From assembly GCF_002264395.1 (NCBI RefSeq), contig NZ_NFVA01000024.1:1-64000 (forward strand): DNA of 64,000 nucleotides, given 5' to 3'. This document shows positions 8,370-15,933 of the stretch, piece by piece. Made by a program: the position numbers and the translations under genes. How positions within the stretch are numbered: position 1 is the stretch's first letter; each line of letters begins with the position of its first letter. This stretch comes from Paenibacillus sp. VTT E-133291. GTDB lineage: Bacteria > Bacillota > Bacilli > Paenibacillales > Paenibacillaceae. The notes under the pieces are model-generated. The model saw nothing but the letters and a program-made list of their open reading frames with translations, made no database searches and had not been told where the DNA came from.

Positions 8370-9345
8370 GTGTTACGCCTCCCTCACGGGCTGCTGCAGC
8401 AGCTTTTCTGTACTTTTGTTTTTGTATTTTTTTAAGTCTTGATGCATCGCGGTCACGCATCACGTAGAACAGAATTCCAGCCAATATTGCTGAAATCAAG
8501 AACATGATCATGCTCGCTGCTGCAGCACGATTGTACATATAGCTGCCCTTGAATGCTTGCCCGTAGATAAACATAGACGTGGTAAGCGTAGAATCGTCCG
8601 GACCGCCTGCAAGAAATAATTGCGGAATATCGAACATGGTCAAACCGCCCACCATCGATGTAATCAGTGTGAACAGCAATATCGTACGCAGACTCGGCAG
8701 TGTGATTCGGAAGAAGGTTTGAAAACCATTCGCCCCGTCAATCGCTGCGGACTCGAAGAGGGCAGGATTTATACCCATAACGCCAGCGATCAGGACGATC
8801 ATGGTGTTGCCGTACCACATCCAAAACTGGATGAACGCGACAATGCCCCGTGCTGTCGTCTTATCCTGCAGGAAGAACACCGGAGCGTCTGTCCATCCCA
8901 ACATTTGAAACAAACTGTTTACAGGACCCATCGGGTAGGCGAATAAAGTGCTGAACAACACGGCAATCGTACTAGCAGTAATGATATTAGGCATATAGAG
9001 CAGAACCTTGAACAAGCCTTGTCCCTTTATGTTTAGACGCTTATTCGTGAACCATGCAGTTAGCAAGAGCGCGAGAAGCATCTGAGGAACGAAGTTAGTA
9101 ATCCAGAGTAAGCCGGTGTTGAATAAGGACTTCCGGAACGAGGGATTATCAAAGAGAAGATCTTTGAAGTTCTGAAAAGGATTATCAAGGATATGGATCG
9201 GTTTGGGTATGATTCCTTTCATATCGGTGAATCCAATAACTGCGGTATATAAAATGGGATACAGTGAAAAAATCAGAAATGCAAGAACAAATGGAAAGGT
9301 AAAAATATAACCGTATTTCGCATAGTTCACATTTTTGCGGCGCAT
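8359..9345 (-). CDS. Sugar ABC transporter permease, MalF/LacF type
   Basis: This 328-residue protein starts with MRRKNVNYAKYGYIFTFPFV and contains FESAAIDGANGFQTFFRITLPSL, the EAA motif for ATPase contact. About seven hydrophobic helices span the protein, and a basic, lysine-rich C-terminal tail ends in the cytoplasm. It pairs with the downstream MalG-type permease to form the membrane channel for the sugar captured by the binding protein encoded upstream. The ATG is preceded by AGAGGTGAG. Confidence 0.93.
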   Translation of the reverse strand: MRRKNVNYAKYGYIFTFPFVLAFLIFSLYPILYTAVIGFTDMKGIIPKPIHILDNPFQNFKDLLFDNPSFRKSLFNTGLLWITNFVPQMLLALLLTAWFTNKRLNIKGQGLFKVLLYMPNIITASTIAVLFSTLFAYPMGPVNSLFQMLGWTDAPVFFLQDKTTARGIVAFIQFWMWYGNTMIVLIAGVMGINPALFESAAIDGANGFQTFFRITLPSLRTILLFTLITSMVGGLTMFDIPQLFLAGGPDDSTLTTSMFIYGQAFKGSYMYNRAAAASMIMFLISAILAGILFYVMRDRDASRLKKIQKQKYRKAAAAAREGGVTHGK

Positions 9346-9370
9346 GCTCTCACCTCTTTAGTTGATATGA

Positions 9371-9396
9371 AGGGGCGGGATTACTCCCCCGCCCCT
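9371..9396 (-). other. Intercistronic GC-rich hairpin between binding-protein and permease genes
   Basis: AGGGGCGGG pairs with CCCGCCCCT around an 8-nt loop, 12 bp past the binding-protein stop, with no T-tract. Such hairpins commonly protect the 5' mRNA segment and keep the binding protein in excess over its permeases. That role is inferred here. Confidence 0.6.
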
Positions 9397-9407
9397 CCGA
9401 ATCCTTC

Positions 9408-10814
9408 TTATTCGCTTTCAATGCCAAGTTGGTCTTTGACTTGTTGCTTAAAGGTTTCGATCGCTTTGGCACGGTCCTTATTGCCTGCGGTGTATTCGCG
9501 TACTTGATCACGCCAGAGCTTGTTAATTGTTTCGTCGTACTGGGTCAAGTTCTTACCTGAAGCGTTAGCATTGGCCGGTACAAACACGTCGAACATGTTC
9601 TGGCCGCCGAGCAGCGGAACTTCGCCATTTGATTTGGACATGACAACGGAGGATGCAACGCTATCCTTCGTTCCTTGCTCGCCTTCCTTCATAGTACCGT
9701 TAGCCCAGTAATATTGAAGTCCCGTTTCAGAGGTATCGAGTGTAACCCACTTCACAAAGTCCGCAACAGCCTGTTTCTTAGCATCGTCCTTGGTCACGTC
9801 TTTGTTGGCAAGCAGCCAAGTACCGCCCCAGAAGAAACCTGTTGTTGGTTCGGATACAGCCCAGTCGCCATTCGTGTCTTTTACTTGACCGTTCATCACA
9901 TAGTTGATGAGCCAAGCAGGACCGAAGAATCCGAAGATCGGTTGAGCGCCGGCACCGGACATATCCGCATACCATGCTTCCGTCCAGTCTGTCGTATCAT
10001 TGTGATAACCATTGTCTTTCAGCTTTTTAGAAAGATCCAGGAACTCTTCACGCTTTGGATCGATATGAAGCTTGCCATCAACAATCCAGCCCTTGTCAGA
10101 ACTGTTCTCGATCGGGTGCCAGATATCGCCGTCGCCAGAAACGATGCCGTATCCTTTAGCTTTCAGCTTCGCGGCTGCATCGTAGAATTTATCCCAGCCT
10201 GGTCCAATTTCATTTTTGATGGTGGCTGGATCGTCTGTTCCAAAAACATCCTTCGCAATAGAGCGGCGATAGATAAAGGCACCGCCAGTTGCTTGATAGC
10301 CGAGGGCTTTTAATTTTCCATCTAAACTGCCGATATCAACCGAGTATTGCGCGATGCCAGCGTCCTTAACCATTTGGTCATCAAGACCCATATCAGAATA
10401 GTTGGCTGCATAGCTGGATGCATCGCCTTGGGTATACTTAAGCACGAATGCTGATTCTGCAGCATAAATGTCAGGGGCATCTTTACCTCCCGCTGACAGA
10501 GCCTGATCAAGAGCAGGCTGATAAGCGCCGTCAGTGGTAGCGATAACTGTAGTTTTGAACTCTACATTCGCATCAGGATGGGTTTCCATATACTTCTTGG
10601 TCATGTTAGGAATCTCGTCCGTAAAGCTCCAGAGATTGATAGTGACTTTCTCACCTGTTCCTTTTGATGGAGCTTCGGTAGCGTTGGCTGCTGGTGCAGT
10701 CGTTTGACTTGGGCTAGATGAGTTAGAATTTGAGTTCCCACCACATGCTGCGAGAGCAGATGACATCACAAGCAATGTAGAGATCCCCACTAAACTACGT
10801 TTCATACTTTTCAT
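9408..10814 (-). CDS. Sugar ABC transporter substrate-binding lipoprotein
   Basis: This 468-residue protein opens with MKSMKRSLVGISTLLVMSSA and the lipobox ALAACGG, so it is a membrane-anchored lipoprotein. A Ser/Asn/Thr-rich linker follows and then a family-1 extracellular solute-binding fold (KVTINLWSFTDEIPNMTKKY, DAPDIYAAESAFVLKY, a hinge near GFFWGGTWLLANKDV). It captures the sugar or oligosaccharide for the two permeases downstream. It is the first gene of its operon, and the two-component pair just upstream is the likely activator. Confidence 0.92.
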   Translation of the reverse strand: MKSMKRSLVGISTLLVMSSALAACGGNSNSNSSSPSQTTAPAANATEAPSKGTGEKVTINLWSFTDEIPNMTKKYMETHPDANVEFKTTVIATTDGAYQPALDQALSAGGKDAPDIYAAESAFVLKYTQGDASSYAANYSDMGLDDQMVKDAGIAQYSVDIGSLDGKLKALGYQATGGAFIYRRSIAKDVFGTDDPATIKNEIGPGWDKFYDAAAKLKAKGYGIVSGDGDIWHPIENSSDKGWIVDGKLHIDPKREEFLDLSKKLKDNGYHNDTTDWTEAWYADMSGAGAQPIFGFFGPAWLINYVMNGQVKDTNGDWAVSEPTTGFFWGGTWLLANKDVTKDDAKKQAVADFVKWVTLDTSETGLQYYWANGTMKEGEQGTKDSVASSVVMSKSNGEVPLLGGQNMFDVFVPANANASGKNLTQYDETINKLWRDQVREYTAGNKDRAKAIETFKQQVKDQLGIESE

Positions 10815-10952
10815 ATCTTTGCCTCCCCTTTTGTATTATTACTCCGGTTTTTTGTAACCGCATACATAATTATAGATCCTGCAATCCTTAAGCATAAGGA
10901 CACCCTCTTTAGGAAAACTTCCACTATTTTTAGATTCAGTTCTATAGAGCGC

Positions 10953-10992
10953 AAAAAAAGAGACATCAAAGGATCTATCCCTTGACGTCTCC
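10953..10992 (-). terminator. Terminator after the second binding-protein gene
   Basis: GAGAC(a)TCAA(a)GG pairs with CC(c)TTGA(c)GTCTC and is followed on the minus strand by seven T. It separates the two-component/binding-protein operon from the uptake operon. The promoter of the latter should lie in 10815-10952. Confidence 0.75.
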
Positions 10993-11016
10993 ATGATCTG
11001 TTGATATTTCTGAACA

Positions 11017-12315
11017 TTACTTATCCGCTTTTAGCGCATCATCCTGTTTCTTGATAAATTCTTCTGGCGTGACGGCTTCACCGAACAATGCCTGAATCTG
11101 ATTCATGTGTATAGCAGATGCGACTGGCTTCATTTGTGTATCCAGATAAAGAGTTACTTTATTAGCCTTATTTAACTCGTTTAATAGATCAATGAACATT
11201 TGCGGTAGCTTGATGGCTGCAGTATCTACTTTGGTAGCCGGGATTACACCTGCATTGACAACAGAATGCTCTCCCCACTTTTGAACGAAAAAGCTCACGA
11301 ATTCTTTGGCCTCCAGAGCATGCTTCGAATTTTTGGAAACGAATAATCCAGTGCCCGGACCACCGACCCAATCATCCACGTTGCCTTTACCGCCTTCAAC
11401 TGTCGGGAACTTGAAATACCCAATGTTGACTTTAAATTCTTGGGCTATATTTGTAGTGGTCGTGAAATCTGGCAGCTCCCAAGTCCCTGTAACGAACATG
11501 GCTGACTTACCGTTCATGAACTGTACCTTGGCTTCATCATTGGATAATCCGTTGTAGCCTTTGATGAATGTGTTCAGGTTTACCAACTCTTGCACTTGTC
11601 TTGCAGCCTCTAGCAAGGAAGGATCTGTGAAATCCTGATCCGCTACAGCTTTATCCATCAGGTTAGGTCCCCCAATACGATCAGCTAGATACATGTACCA
11701 GAAGGAAGCCGGCCAACCGTCCTTACCGCCAAGAGTAACAGGTGTTATGCCATTGTTATTCAGTGTTCGAATGATCGCTTTGAGATCATCCAAGGTTTGG
11801 GGAGGCTGCAGATTAAATTCTGAAAATATTTCTTTATTATAGTAGACCGGAACTATGTTTAGTTCGACAGGAAGGGCATACGTCTTCCCATCAAAGGAGT
11901 ACCCCTCCGTCGTACCAGCTACGAATTTTCCTTTCAACTCATCCTGTAAAAGATCGTCCACGGCTGCAAACTTATCTCCCCTAACATAAGGATCCATAAA
12001 GCCTGCTGCCCAGGTGAATCCGATGTCCGGTAGATCGTTAGAAGCGGCAAGTACCTTCAGTTTGCTTTTATACTGCTCATTTTCAAGAACTTCCGTCTTG
12101 ATGGTGATATTCGGATTAGCTTCTTCAAATTCTCTGATGATTTCTTTTACCATTTTGTTTTGCGCGGAGTTATTGCTATCCGGCCATAGATGCATCATTT
12201 TTAAAGTGATTTTCTCGCCGTCGCTCTTGCTGCTATTCCCCTTATCCCCATTGCAAGCAGTTGTTATCAACAACAATGTTAAGAAAAGGGTAATGGATAA
12301 TCCGATCCTCTTCGT
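11017..12315 (-). CDS. Second solute-binding lipoprotein of the sugar locus (ACG in place of a normal start)
   Basis: This is a family-1 extracellular solute-binding protein of about 432 residues. It contains EKITLKMMHLWPDSNNSAQN, DLPDIGFTWAAGFMDPYV and GVIPATKVDTA near the C-terminus. The frame has no ATG, GTG or TTG until a TTG at 12276, which would cut off the signal peptide n-region. Eight bases after an AAGGGGG ribosome site lies ACG (12313-12315). Initiating there gives MKRIGLSITLFLTLLLITTAC, a complete lipoprotein signal. So the start is either a rare ACG or a mutated ATG. It is last in an operon with the YesM/YesN pair and could act as a sensor partner or a second receptor for the importer. 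Confidence 0.82.
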   Translation of the reverse strand, partial: TKRIGLSITLFLTLLLITTACNGDKGNSSKSDGEKITLKMMHLWPDSNNSAQNKMVKEIIREFEEANPNITIKTEVLENEQYKSKLKVLAASNDLPDIGFTWAAGFMDPYVRGDKFAAVDDLLQDELKGKFVAGTTEGYSFDGKTYALPVELNIVPVYYNKEIFSEFNLQPPQTLDDLKAIIRTLNNNGITPVTLGGKDGWPASFWYMYLADRIGGPNLMDKAVADQDFTDPSLLEAARQVQELVNLNTFIKGYNGLSNDEAKVQFMNGKSAMFVTGTWELPDFTTTTNIAQEFKVNIGYFKFPTVEGGKGNVDDWVGGPGTGLFVSKNSKHALEAKEFVSFFVQKWGEHSVVNAGVIPATKVDTAAIKLPQMFIDLLNELNKANKVTLYLDTQMKPVASAIHMNQIQALFGEAVTPEEFIKKQDDALKADK

Positions 12316-12339
12316 AGATATTCCCCCCTTGCCGAGCCG

Positions 12340-13143
12340 TTATTGGATATTCGCTTCTATACCATTCCTCATGGAAGAACGATACTGCCCTGGACTCATT
12401 CTTTCGTATTCCTTGAACAGCTTGTTGAAATATTTAACCGTCTGGTAACCCGTAAGGCTGGCAATTTCCGCTATAGGCAGATTCGTTTTCAGCAGTAATT
12501 CCTTCGCTTTCTGCAATTTTCTACGGGCGACGTATTCGCTGAAATTCATCTGGCATTGCTCCTTGAAAAGAGAACTGAAATAGCTCCCGTTCAGATGAAC
12601 AAGTCCGGCTACTTCCTGTAGACTGATCGCCTCTTCTATATGCATTTCCACGTAGTCTATCGCCTGACGGACCGGATCGCTTAATGCGGCATCTTCATCT
12701 CTTATGGCCATTAATTGTGGATCAGCCATCTTTCGCATGAAGCCGATATATTCCTGCTCCTCCCCTGCCTTCAGGGCATTCTCAACAGATGCGATTAGCT
12801 TTTCCCGGCTGGCTGGCTTGAGCAAATATTCAACTACGGACAACTGAATCGCTTGCTGAGCATACTCGAACTCGGCATGACCGGAGATGAGAATAACGGA
12901 TGGCTGACGCTGTATTTTTTTATCCCTTATTTGGCTAACTAAAGAAAGACCACTAATTCCCGGCATGCGGATGTCCGATATCATGAGCTCCACTGGTATT
13001 TCCTCCAGAATTTCAATAGCCGAGATCCCATTGCTTGCCGTAAGGATTTCATAATGACCGGCTGCCCACACCTCTAGTATTTTCTTCATTCCTTCTCTAG
13101 ATCTCGGTTCATCGTCGACAATAAGAATTGTTCGGCTTCTCAT
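12340..13143 (-). CDS. YesN-type response regulator with AraC DNA-binding domain
   Basis: This 267-residue protein begins RTILIVDDEPRSREGMKKIL (acidic pocket). The phosphoacceptor Asp lies in ELMISDIRMPG at about residue 58, with the conserved Lys in YLLKPAS. The C-terminal 100 residues carry two AraC helix-turn-helix motifs (ISLQEVAGLVHLNGSYFSSLFK and LPIAEIASLTGYQTVKYFNKLF). The start overlaps the kinase stop by 4 bp, so the two are translationally coupled. It is likely the activator of the binding-protein/permease/GH43 operon. Its stop is followed in the same frame by the second binding-protein gene. Confidence 0.93.
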   Translation of the reverse strand: MRSRTILIVDDEPRSREGMKKILEVWAAGHYEILTASNGISAIEILEEIPVELMISDIRMPGISGLSLVSQIRDKKIQRQPSVILISGHAEFEYAQQAIQLSVVEYLLKPASREKLIASVENALKAGEEQEYIGFMRKMADPQLMAIRDEDAALSDPVRQAIDYVEMHIEEAISLQEVAGLVHLNGSYFSSLFKEQCQMNFSEYVARRKLQKAKELLLKTNLPIAEIASLTGYQTVKYFNKLFKEYERMSPGQYRSSMRNGIEANIQ

Positions 13144-14909
13144 GGCATTTTGTCTCCTCGAACAGGAATTTTGATGTTTATACGGGTGCCTTGACCTTTT
13201 TGGCTATCGATGGTCATTGCCGCACCCTGCTCATTCTCTCTCGAAAAAAATAGTTGAAGCCTTCTATGCACATTAGCGATTCCGACTCCGGAATCTTTTG
13301 AAGAAGATACCTTTCCGCTATCCAGCCCTTCCACAAGAGAGCGCAGCATCTCCTCGTCCATTCCCATCCCATCATCTTCCACCGTAATGGTGACCCATTC
13401 TTCATCTCCAGCAACCGTTAGCTTTATCCATCCCGGTTCTATCTTGCTCTCCACCCCATGCAATACAGCATTCTCTACAAGGGGCTGCAGCAGCAGTCGG
13501 GGTAACTCCACATTCGAAAATTCAAGAGGAGCCTCAATTTCCCACTCTAAGCGATCTTCAAATCGCATCTTCATAATAAGCAAATATCGCTTTACATGCT
13601 CGAGCTCATCCTGTAACTTCACCCAACCACCTTTACTCGAGCCGGTGATCGTATAGCGGAATAAATCAGACATGGCGACAACATACTCCGCCAGTTGATC
13701 CTCATCCCTATCCAGCAGCGACCAGTACAGAACATCTAGGGTATTGAACAAAAAATGCGGATTAATTTGCGCTTGAAGTGCCTTCAACTCCGTATGACTC
13801 CGGGATAACTCCTTCTCATAAACCAACTGGATCAGCTCGTTGATATTATCAACCATTTTGTTATAGGAATAATTCAGTTCCTGAATTTCCATAGTGGATG
13901 ATACGTTTTCGATAGGCTTCAGAATGCCTAGCCGGGTACTTCTCATAGCTTTGATCAACCTGAACACAGGTCTGGTAATAAGTATAGATAGAAAAAAAGA
14001 AAGCAAGGTGAACAGTAAGGTACCCATCAAAGCCGATACGACAATGGTCGTCCGCAAGACCGATATCCCCTTGGTGATGACGTTAACCGGGGTTAAGATG
14101 AGCAGCGTCCATCCTGTCACGGAAGACCGCTGTTTGACAACGATAAAGGACTGCTTGCCGATAGAAGCAATTTGTTCGTCGGATTCTTCTACCAGCTTTG
14201 CTGCTGTCTTTTGTGAAATCGTGTCATCGTTGGACGTGATGAACTGGCCATCCGGCGCGAGGAGCAATACTGTTTCTCCGTCCCCCTCCCCGGATAAGGA
14301 GTCTTTGAGCGCAAACTTGTCACGGTCTGAACGAATGAGTAAATACCCTCCAGTTGTGAAATGCCGATCAATAAGACTGATCTGTCGAATCGCTACAAGC
14401 GATGTAGAATCGAGCGGATCAATACCGAACCAAACGAGACTGCCATCCTTTCTCGTCGCCATTTCAATCCAATCCTCGGGTACCTTATCTCTAAGGGTGC
14501 TGCCGTCAAGAGGATACAGCCTCACTCCGTCTTTATTATAAAGCTCAACAGATTTGATGCCGTCCGTGTAGATTTGGACCAGATTGATAATAGATGGCAG
14601 GGCTTGCCGTTCCGTAAAGGTAGCGGGATGACCCTCTATATCGCGTAAAAGGAGTTGCTGGATATAATCGTTAGTAGATACCAGTGTCGTCAAAGAATTG
14701 ATCTGCTCGAGAACGCTTTCTAAACGTCCGTTAGCTTGAATCGCAGTCTGCTGAATATGCTTCTCCGCATTGTTCTTGAGAAGCGTTGAGACTGAATGGA
14801 ACGTAATCCCTCCAACGAACGTCAGAATGATGAGCATGACGGCGAGGAAACCGAGCAACATTTGATTTCGCAGCGTATTTAACTTTAACATCGACAGTAT
14901 CCGCCGCAT
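13140..14909 (-). CDS. YesM-type sensor histidine kinase
   Basis: The protein has about 589 residues from the ATG at 14909, which has GAGGGG upstream; the frame reaches another ATG at 14933 without a ribosome site. An N-terminal membrane helix (LLGFLAVMLIILTFVGGITF) is followed by a large extracellular sensor and a second membrane helix (VVSALMGTLLFTLLSFFLSI). Then come a HAMP-like linker, the His-kinase box LQAQINPHFLFNTLDVLYW with the phosphorylated His, and the ATPase N box LQPLVENAVLHGVE with DDGMGM and GVGIANVHRR. This LytS/YesM family senses sugars or cell-wall-derived glycans in gut and soil Firmicutes. Confidence 0.93.
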   Translation of the reverse strand: MRRILSMLKLNTLRNQMLLGFLAVMLIILTFVGGITFHSVSTLLKNNAEKHIQQTAIQANGRLESVLEQINSLTTLVSTNDYIQQLLLRDIEGHPATFTERQALPSIINLVQIYTDGIKSVELYNKDGVRLYPLDGSTLRDKVPEDWIEMATRKDGSLVWFGIDPLDSTSLVAIRQISLIDRHFTTGGYLLIRSDRDKFALKDSLSGEGDGETVLLLAPDGQFITSNDDTISQKTAAKLVEESDEQIASIGKQSFIVVKQRSSVTGWTLLILTPVNVITKGISVLRTTIVVSALMGTLLFTLLSFFLSILITRPVFRLIKAMRSTRLGILKPIENVSSTMEIQELNYSYNKMVDNINELIQLVYEKELSRSHTELKALQAQINPHFLFNTLDVLYWSLLDRDEDQLAEYVVAMSDLFRYTITGSSKGGWVKLQDELEHVKRYLLIMKMRFEDRLEWEIEAPLEFSNVELPRLLLQPLVENAVLHGVESKIEPGWIKLTVAGDEEWVTITVEDDGMGMDEEMLRSLVEGLDSGKVSSSKDSGVGIANVHRRLQLFFSRENEQGAAMTIDSQKGQGTRINIKIPVRGDKMP

Positions 14910-15140
14910 GCAATTTCTTCCCCTCTTTGTCATGTGAGCATGAGATGATCGCCCCTAACCGCTAAAAGTAAGGGCTTTCAACCTTTTCAGTCATTATATT
15001 AGCATGTTTGCTAATGATCCGCTAAGAAAGAATTATGGATTCGACAAAAAGAACTGATATTTTCGCTCCCAATAACGACTAGCAAGCATATTAATCCCAT
15101 TTCCAGTAACCCTTTATATAAGAATGTCTTACTCCTAATT

Positions 15141-15170
15141 AAAAAAATCCCGATGATGTATTCATCATCG
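15141..15170 (-). terminator. Terminator of the DUF1801 gene
   Basis: CGATGATG pairs with CATCATCG around a 4-nt loop. On the minus strand GGATTTTTTTAATTA follows. Confidence 0.75.
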
Positions 15171-15193
15171 AGGCTAACTACTTTTTTTATATT

Positions 15194-15565
15194 TTATTTT
15201 CGCCAAAAAGTTGAACAATCTGCCTTGTCCATAATGTTAAACTCGATCATTTTCTCAAGTAATGAGAAATCAACCGGGCTATCCCACCGGATCCGTAACA
15301 ACTGCTTGGTGTGATCATAGCCTGCCTGTACAATTTCATCAGAGAAATGATTAATCCCTGCGATTTCAGGCGCAACAGCCATATGTTGTTTGGATACGCT
15401 AAAGCCAATAATATAGGTGTCATGATCGGTGAACATAGGCTGATTCCACGCAATTTTTGGTTTTAAATCTGTGAATTTCTTAGTTACCCAAGCCAACACC
15501 TCTTCCATTCGCTCCCGATGCTGCGGGTTATCAATTTGCGCTAAATAGTCTGCAAAAACCTCCAT
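15194..15565 (-). CDS. DUF1801 (YdhG-like) family protein
   Basis: The protein has about 123 residues. DYLAQIDNPQHRERMEEVLAW, PKIAWNQPMFTDHDTYIIGFSV and KQHMAVAPEIAGINHF match the DUF1801/YdhG-like fold, related to the frataxin-like iron chaperone YdhG of Bacillus subtilis. Iron delivery is the known role of that relative and is only a suggestion here. The start is the ATG at 15565, eight bases after AGGAG, rather than the GTG at 15574. Before the transposon inserted, this gene was the immediate downstream neighbour of glmS. Confidence 0.8.
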   Translation of the reverse strand: MEVFADYLAQIDNPQHRERMEEVLAWVTKKFTDLKPKIAWNQPMFTDHDTYIIGFSVSKQHMAVAPEIAGINHFSDEIVQAGYDHTKQLLRIRWDSPVDFSLLEKMIEFNIMDKADCSTFWRK

Positions 15566-15612
15566 GTCGATCACTCCTAACCTCAGAATCGCCTTTTGTT
15601 CAGGCGCAGCTA

Positions 15613-15654
15613 CAAAAAAACACCCCGTTAGATAATCATATCTAACGGGGTGTT
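15613..15654 (-). terminator. Original glmS terminator, now displaced by the transposon
   Basis: A perfect stem of AACACCCCGTTAGAT with ATCTAACGGGGTGTT is followed on the minus strand by seven T. It lies just outside the left transposon end. Removing the element (joining 15677 to 38723) places it about 70 bp past the glmS stop codon, in the right orientation. Confidence 0.8.
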
Positions 15655-15677
15655 AGGGTGCAACTTTTTATAATGTT

Positions 15678-15683
15678 ACGATT
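15678..15683. repeat. Left copy of the target-site direct repeat (ACGATT)
   Basis: ACGATT here matches ACGATT at 38723-38728. The canonical Tn7 duplication is 5 bp; a sixth shared base comes from the terminal T/A of the element. Confidence 0.75.
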
Positions 15684-15850
15684 GTTCAGTGACAATATAG
15701 TTGGTGTCTGAAAAAACCTGTAAAATCAAGGATTTTTTTTATTTTACCTCTTAATTAATTTCACAATATAGTTGGTGTCTAAGAAAAAGACATAACCTAC
15801 TTGATGACATTAAAGTTTGTTTCTAATTTTTACATTAGAGTTGGTTCCTA
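15683..15850 (+). repeat. Left end of the Tn7-like element with spaced TnsB-type sites
   Basis: The end starts TGTTCAGTGACAATATAG. Four related 20-bp sites are seen: 15691-15710 (GACAATATAGTTGGTGTCTG), 15762-15781 (19 of 20 positions close to site 1), 15806-15825 (degenerate, GACATTAAAGTTTGTTTCTA) and 15831-15850. Separated sites at the left end and packed sites at the right end are the known Tn7 asymmetry. Confidence 0.88.
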
Positions 15851-15933
15851 ACATTTATTTACGATTGAGAATTTTACTTTTCCATAGTTTCATAATGTAC
15901 GAAATATTGTAAAACCTCACCTGAAGTAGGACA

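Noticed and set aside
10811..11017. 68-codon minus-strand frame between the two binding-protein genes
   Set aside because: It spans a clear terminator and the promoter region of the uptake operon and lacks protein character.
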